A DNA stretch of 64,000 nt. Source: Chloroflexota bacterium (GTDB lineage Bacteria; Chloroflexota; Anaerolineae; Anaerolineales; UBA4823). The stretch spans positions 1 through 64,000 of the forward strand of contig JAKOUW010000240.1 in the NCBI GenBank assembly GCA_029782365.1, in the 5' to 3' direction. A program made the position numbers and the translations under genes. The notes under the pieces are model-generated. The model saw only the letters and a program-made list of their open reading frames with translations. It did no database searches and was not told where the DNA came from. Positions 60,124-64,000 of the stretch are shown here, one piece after another; the stretch's first letter is position 1, and the number at the start of each line of letters is the position of its first letter.

Positions 60124-61329
60124 ATGAAAAAGAAACTCGGAGCAATGGGCGAAGTTATAAAGGGTGTTTCCTTTGATAAAGGCGAATCAAGCTATTTATC
60201 ATTGGATGGTTATATCCCGATTTTACGCGCTGGCAATATCACTGAGCATGGCCTCAAGTTGGACGATGATATTATATGGGTCCCCAAATCCAGAGTTTCC
60301 AGTGGCCAAATGCTCAAGCCAAATGATGTTGTAATTTGTATGTCATCAGGCAGCGCCGCAATTGTTGGCAAGAGTGCGCTCATAAGGCAAACCTGGAACG
60401 GTTCCGTTGGAGCATTCTGTGCTATTGTGAGATTTGGGAACGCTGTAAACGCGCAGTATGGAGCGTATTGGTTAAGAAGCCCAGAATTTATTCAGTGGCG
60501 TGACTCTCAAGCTAAGGGCGCCAATATCCAGAATTTACGCAAGTCAGCCCTTGAAGAACTCGAAATTTCCCTCCCCCCTCTCCCCGAACAAGAGCGCATC
60601 GTGCACCTGCTGGACGAGGCCGACGCCCTGCGCCGCCTGCGCCGCCAGGCCAATCAGCGCATGCAGGATTTTGTCCCGGCGCTGTTTCAGGAGATGTTTG
60701 GGGATCCGGCAAGAAATGAAAAGGGGTGGAAAATTGTGCCAGTGCGTTCATTTGTAAAAGGATTTCAAGCTGGCAAGAGCATTTTGACCGATGGTAAAGA
60801 AACGGAAGATACAAACTATTGGGTGCTGAAAGTTAGCGCCGTTACTTGGGGGCAATATGATGCTAAAGAAAGTAAGCCAGTACCAGTTGGGTACATTCCA
60901 GGAAAAGACCACTTTGTTCGCAAAGGCGATCTGCTTTTTAGCCGCGCGAATACTACTGAATTGGTCGGCGCAACTGTTTATGTGTTTGATACACCTGAAA
61001 ATAGATTGCTCTCCGACAAACTTTGGCGCTTTGTATGGCAAGAACCTGAATGCATTGATCCCTTATTCGTTTGGTCTTTATTCCAGTCTTCTGCCCTGCG
61101 ACGAGAAATAGGACAAAGAGCCACTGGAACGGGTGGATCAATGAAAAATATTTCGCAAGAAAAAGTACTTGCAATGAACTGCCCTTTTCCCCCACTTTCT
61201 CTCCAACGCAAATTTGCAACGTGCGTGCAGCAAGTGCGCTCCTTGCAAGACACCCAGCAGCGCAGCACGGAGCGGATCGAGGCGGCGTTTCAGAGCCTGC
61301 TGGCGCGGGCGTTCGCAGGGGAGTTGTAA
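60124..61329 (+). CDS. hsdS: Type I restriction enzyme S subunit
   Basis: 401 residues. Two target-recognition domains (about 1-160 and 195-370), each followed by a conserved helix: LPPLPEQERIVHLLDEADAL and PPLSLQRKFATCVQQVRSL. It sets sequence specificity for the RM complex. The domains are AT-richer than their surroundings, as often seen in exchanged TRDs. The two trailing genes begin 2 nt after its stop. Confidence 0.93.
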   Translation: MKKKLGAMGEVIKGVSFDKGESSYLSLDGYIPILRAGNITEHGLKLDDDIIWVPKSRVSSGQMLKPNDVVICMSSGSAAIVGKSALIRQTWNGSVGAFCAIVRFGNAVNAQYGAYWLRSPEFIQWRDSQAKGANIQNLRKSALEELEISLPPLPEQERIVHLLDEADALRRLRRQANQRMQDFVPALFQEMFGDPARNEKGWKIVPVRSFVKGFQAGKSILTDGKETEDTNYWVLKVSAVTWGQYDAKESKPVPVGYIPGKDHFVRKGDLLFSRANTTELVGATVYVFDTPENRLLSDKLWRFVWQEPECIDPLFVWSLFQSSALRREIGQRATGTGGSMKNISQEKVLAMNCPFPPLSLQRKFATCVQQVRSLQDTQQRSTERIEAAFQSLLARAFAGEL

Positions 61330-61331
61330 AA

Positions 61332-61910
61332 ATGGGTGGTTTTTGCCCGGCTATTCCCGAATGGTGGAAGAGCGATGTTTTTCGCCCGTTTTATCAAGAG
61401 TTGGTTCCCTTTGGCGACCCGGATTTCAGGGCTACGCCAGCCGCACCGCTAGAAAACCGGCAGGTTATCAACGGTGTGGAATATGTTACCTGCGCAGGCA
61501 ACCGGTGGCGCGATGCCGGAATCCCAATCCAGTGGACCCCCGGCCCGATATCACAATTCCCGCTCTCAGAGCCTCATATCATGTCCGACCACTGGCATAC
61601 CAGCTTTACGGTGCGAACGCATTCCGTTCACATTGATTTCGTCAGCTTCCTGCGCGGGGGGCCGAGAACCGGCTACCGTGAATATCGTGTGTATTGCGAC
61701 GAAGAGGAAATCAAGCGCGGCGGCGGTTATGCCGGTTTTATCGGGGGCAACTTCACTCACCAGCGCAACTGGCCTCTGGCGGTCGAAATTGAAGACCACC
61801 TGATTTATATCAACCGTTTGCTTCAGTGGTGGCCGGAGAGCGACAATGGAAAAATCAGCGCAGAGGCGGTGTGTTCGGTCTGGGTGAGGGTCGATAATGA
61901 ATACTCCTGA
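61332..61910 (+). CDS. Uncharacterised protein trailing hsdS
   Basis: 192 residues. I recognise no family. It is soluble, Trp/Tyr/Pro-rich, with many aromatic and charged residues (for example PAIPEWWKSDVFRPFYQELV and DFVSFLRGGPRTGYREYRVY) and no membrane segment. It starts 2 nt after hsdS and overlaps the next gene by 14 nt, so it is cotranscribed with the RM operon. A modulator, anti-restriction guard or separate defence factor is possible. The sequence gives no catalytic motif. Confidence 0.7.
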   Translation: MGGFCPAIPEWWKSDVFRPFYQELVPFGDPDFRATPAAPLENRQVINGVEYVTCAGNRWRDAGIPIQWTPGPISQFPLSEPHIMSDHWHTSFTVRTHSVHIDFVSFLRGGPRTGYREYRVYCDEEEIKRGGGYAGFIGGNFTHQRNWPLAVEIEDHLIYINRLLQWWPESDNGKISAEAVCSVWVRVDNEYS

Positions 61911-62265
61911 GCGGGTGAAACTGCCGCGCTTTCTGCAGCAGTTCTTCGATTGGTTGAGCTACGGCCACGAAATCTGGCATTATTTGCCCGCGCGCCTGTT
62001 TGGGGCGCAGGCGCGCATGGAGCCGACCAGAACTTATTACGAAGGCGAATTGGATGACTGGCAAGTGCTGGTCATCATCACCGGCCCCATCCTGGTGGGC
62101 CTGGTGGGGGCAGCCCTGACGGCCATCTTTTGGCCCGCTAACCCCTGGACGCGGGCCAAGTTAGCCGTATTTTGGGCAGGTTGGTTTTTGGCCGCCAGGG
62201 ATGATTTTCGCCATGCCGTCCTGGAAATAAAACAGATGTGGCGCAGCAATACACTGGAAAAGTGA
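61897..62265 (+). CDS. Small membrane protein trailing hsdS
   Basis: 122 residues. A hydrophobic segment at about 55-80 (WQVLVIITGPILVGLVGAAL) is a clear TM helix, with a second, weaker one at about 88-101 (KLAVFWAGWFLAAR). No family recognised. Coupled to the preceding gene by overlap. Its place in an RM operon suggests a membrane partner of the unknown 192-residue protein. Confidence 0.65.
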   Translation: MNTPERVKLPRFLQQFFDWLSYGHEIWHYLPARLFGAQARMEPTRTYYEGELDDWQVLVIITGPILVGLVGAALTAIFWPANPWTRAKLAVFWAGWFLAARDDFRHAVLEIKQMWRSNTLEK

Positions 62266-62283
62266 TCGCGTATCAGGTCGTTT

Positions 62284-62676
62284 TCATTTGTTCCGATTTG
62301 AAGATTTCTCCAGTGTTTCAATCACTTTACCGGCCATGTTCATGGCTATGAATGCTGTGTTCTTGATTCCGGGGAATTCGTCATCGTAATCTGCCTGGTT
62401 GCGATAGCCCCTCAGGCGGCGGAGATTCTCAGCAATTGTTTGGTTATCTTGGCCAGGCAAGTTGCGGAACTGGCTTTTAACAAACTCGTGGTCATCCAAA
62501 GTGCCGGTGGATTTACGGCCTAGAGAATCGCGCAGGTAATTGCGCGCCAAACAGAAAGAAGCATAATAGGCGCGACTAATTGCCGATCGCAGCAAAGCTT
62601 CTTGCTGCGGCGAGTCGGCAGCCTGTTCTTTGAACTGCCCGGCCAGTGTGTAGTAATCTCGCCAGGAAAAAGTCAT
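62284..62676 (-). CDS. HEPN-type protein
   Basis: 130 residues, all-helical. ALLRSAISRAYYASFCLARNYLRD is the HEPN N-terminal pattern and RRLRGYRNQADYDD the C-terminal one, where the RNase-type Arg-x4-6-His is replaced by RNxADY, as in several non-catalytic or variant HEPN groups. HEPN proteins often act as RNases or as partners of nucleotidyltransferases in toxin systems. Third gene of a tight operon with a TIGR04255 protein. Confidence 0.8.
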   Translation of the reverse strand: MTFSWRDYYTLAGQFKEQAADSPQQEALLRSAISRAYYASFCLARNYLRDSLGRKSTGTLDDHEFVKSQFRNLPGQDNQTIAENLRRLRGYRNQADYDDEFPGIKNTAFIAMNMAGKVIETLEKSSNRNK

Positions 62677-62684
62677 GGGGTAAT

Positions 62685-63110
62685 TTACTGGGCGGTGCCT
62701 AACGTAATCAGAACCAGATCACGGATTTTAGCAGAAACATTGAACCACCATTCGACATCCATCTGGTCTAATGCTTGAAGCGCCTGGTCAGGATCATTCT
62801 GAATATCAATAGATAGAATCAGGTTCTGCACGCAGGTATCCGGATCCGTCTGAACAGAGAGCGTGAGCACATGCTCGGGAAAGTATTGGTGCAGATGCTC
62901 GGTCGCATCAACTAGAAAAGGGATCAGGAAATCATACCCGGTCAGGAAACGCCGAACTTCCTCTGGCATTTGGAGCATATAAAAGCGATTGATTTCGGTC
63001 AGAGGCGGCAGCGTACGTTCAAAGACAGTTGTTGAGCCGGGCTGAGTGTTCCAGGGAGCGGTATATGTTTTAGATGCCGTAGTCAGCGTAGGAGCGTAAT
63101 CGAGTACCAT
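62685..63110 (-). CDS. Uncharacterised middle gene of the TIGR04255 operon
   Basis: 141 residues. No family recognised. The sequence is acidic with alternating beta and helix pattern (for example LPPLTEINRFYMLQMPEEVRR, LTLSVQTDPDTCVQNLILSI, VEWWFNVSAKIRDLVLITL). The start lies 2 nt after the TIGR04255 stop and the HEPN gene 8 nt after its own stop, so the three genes form one unit. Confidence 0.75.
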   Translation of the reverse strand: MVLDYAPTLTTASKTYTAPWNTQPGSTTVFERTLPPLTEINRFYMLQMPEEVRRFLTGYDFLIPFLVDATEHLHQYFPEHVLTLSVQTDPDTCVQNLILSIDIQNDPDQALQALDQMDVEWWFNVSAKIRDLVLITLGTAQ

Positions 63111-63112
63111 AT

Positions 63113-63832
63113 TTACTGTTCCTGCCGTTCAAAGCGTTGACGAAGATCGTCGGTCAGGCAATCTTCAAAGGCGCTCTCTAAGTGGGAGTGCGCTTGCTCA
63201 ACCCAGCTTAGAGCCTGTCCGATTTCAATTGTGCCAGGAGTTGCCAGATAATAATCCAGGTCAAGAATAACTGCCTGAGCATCACCAAGTGCGCTGGATA
63301 ACTGCATGCGCAGCCGGTCGCGTTCATTTTCAAACGGTATTTCGATTCCTACAATAAATGAACGGGGATTTAAAGCAGGACGAGTTTCAAAAAGCGGGCG
63401 AAAAGCAAACTGCTCCCAGCCAGCATCCAGCACACGATTGATATAGCGCAATCCAATTCGCTGTATGCTGCCAGGTTCAGCCACATTACAATAACTCTGA
63501 AAGCCTGATTTAATGTCTGGAAGAAAGGCATTCCAGGACTCGTAGGGGGCTAAATGATTGACGCTGATCAAATCGTGAGCTACCTGCACCAGGCGCGTTT
63601 TATCTACACTGAGAAACTGCGCCATATTAACTTGCTCAGTCGTGTGAGTTAATGACTGAGCACCGGAAATCAATTCCAGGTTGAAACCTTTGCGCGTCTG
63701 GCGCACTGGAAAGCTTTGACGCAAGGCTTCATAAACCAGACCCGGGATGGTCATATCCCAGGCGCTGGTTGGCTCAAAACGAAACTCACACACGGCCTCG
63801 ATAATCGGGGGTGTCTTGTATCGAACTCCCAC
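63113..63832 (-). CDS. TIGR04255-family protein
   Basis: 239 residues from GTG 63832, with GGAGGA 5 nt upstream. N-terminus YKTPPIIEAVCEFRFEP is the family hallmark, followed by RIGLRYINRVLD and DCLTDDLRQRFE. Family function is unknown; members occur in mobile and defence islands. First gene of an operon with an unknown protein and a HEPN protein. Confidence 0.82.
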   Translation of the reverse strand: MGVRYKTPPIIEAVCEFRFEPTSAWDMTIPGLVYEALRQSFPVRQTRKGFNLELISGAQSLTHTTEQVNMAQFLSVDKTRLVQVAHDLISVNHLAPYESWNAFLPDIKSGFQSYCNVAEPGSIQRIGLRYINRVLDAGWEQFAFRPLFETRPALNPRSFIVGIEIPFENERDRLRMQLSSALGDAQAVILDLDYYLATPGTIEIGQALSWVEQAHSHLESAFEDCLTDDLRQRFERQEQ

Positions 63833-63950
63833 GCGCTCCTCCAGAAAGACGTTAGATGCTATACAGAAGCTCAGAACATCTTCACTAACTGATTCTATTA
63901 TACCCTTACGAGGCCTTTTTTAGCGACCATCTCATTATTTACATTTCGAG

Positions 63951-63991
63951 CGCAAAACGATAAGATTGCGCTAGCTTATTATCGTTTGTGA
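63951..63991. repeat. Inverted repeat upstream of the TIGR04255 operon
   Basis: AAACGATAA and TTATCGTTT arms separated by a loop containing GCGCTAG, about 120-150 nt before the GTG start. Possible operator or terminator of the next unit beyond the window. Confidence 0.4.
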
Positions 63992-64000
63992 GAGTAAGGG

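Overview
The window reads as chromosomal DNA of a flagellated, chemotactic bacterium with a Gram-positive-style flagellar and chemotaxis gene set (CheC, CheD and CheX but no CheZ in view; FlaG, FliS and a YlqH-like FlhB fragment; no P- or L-ring genes in view). The overall flavour suggests Chloroflexota (Anaerolineae), but that placement is inference from remembered family resemblance and is not proven by any marker here.

Layout. (1) 1-10.6 kb, minus strand: a chemotaxis block, cheA-cheC-cheD-cheY-cheB-cheR-HDOD-cheX-cheX, closed by a strong terminator and followed by a transmembrane chemoreceptor that runs off the window. A bacteriohemerythrin, the wreck of a second one and an M23 peptidase lie upstream of cheA. 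(2) 10.8-17.3 kb, plus strand: three related glycosyltransferase-like proteins (two with TPR repeats), a nucleotide-sugar epimerase and an FGE-sulfatase-fold protein, placed directly before flagellin; this is probably a flagellin or surface glycosylation cassette. (3) 17.4-34.5 kb, plus strand: flagellin, fliD, flaG, fliS, then a long operon flgC-fliE-fliF-fliG-fliH-fliI-fliJ-transglycosylase-flgB-fliK-flgD-TIGR02530-flgE-fliK-like-flhB-like. Two near-consensus sigma-28 promoters precede flagellin and fliS. A convergent PilZ gene closes the cluster. (4) 35-48 kb: a ketoacyl-synthase-III-like gene, an S51 peptidase, a PAS histidine kinase/response regulator pair, typA, a HAD phosphatase, tRNA-Gly(TCC), and a two-gene ABC exporter preceded by a short-ORF plus double-terminator leader.

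(5) 48.3 kb to the end: an integrated element anchored at tRNA-Ile2(CAT). A tyrosine recombinase sits beside the tRNA, followed by an HTH/zinc-ribbon gene, a divergent XRE repressor with a palindromic operator, a striking array of 12-bp repeats, a 43-residue microprotein and an AAA/DUF234-type ATPase. The cargo is defence-like: an AbiL/RloAB-type ATPase plus TOPRIM pair, an 869-bp element with perfect 18-bp inverted ends, a type I restriction-modification operon with two uncharacterised trailing genes, and a TIGR04255/unknown/HEPN operon. No right-hand attachment site was found, so the element probably continues past the window.

How the parts work together: the receptor, CheA and the CheY phosphatases set motor bias; the PilZ protein, and possibly a MshEN-like segment inside CheA, suggest cyclic-di-GMP input; the glycosylation cassette may modify flagellin. 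The strongest candidates for something undescribed are the 12-bp repeat array with its microprotein, the leader of the ABC exporter, the c-di-GMP-like insert in CheA, and the TIGR04255/HEPN cassette.
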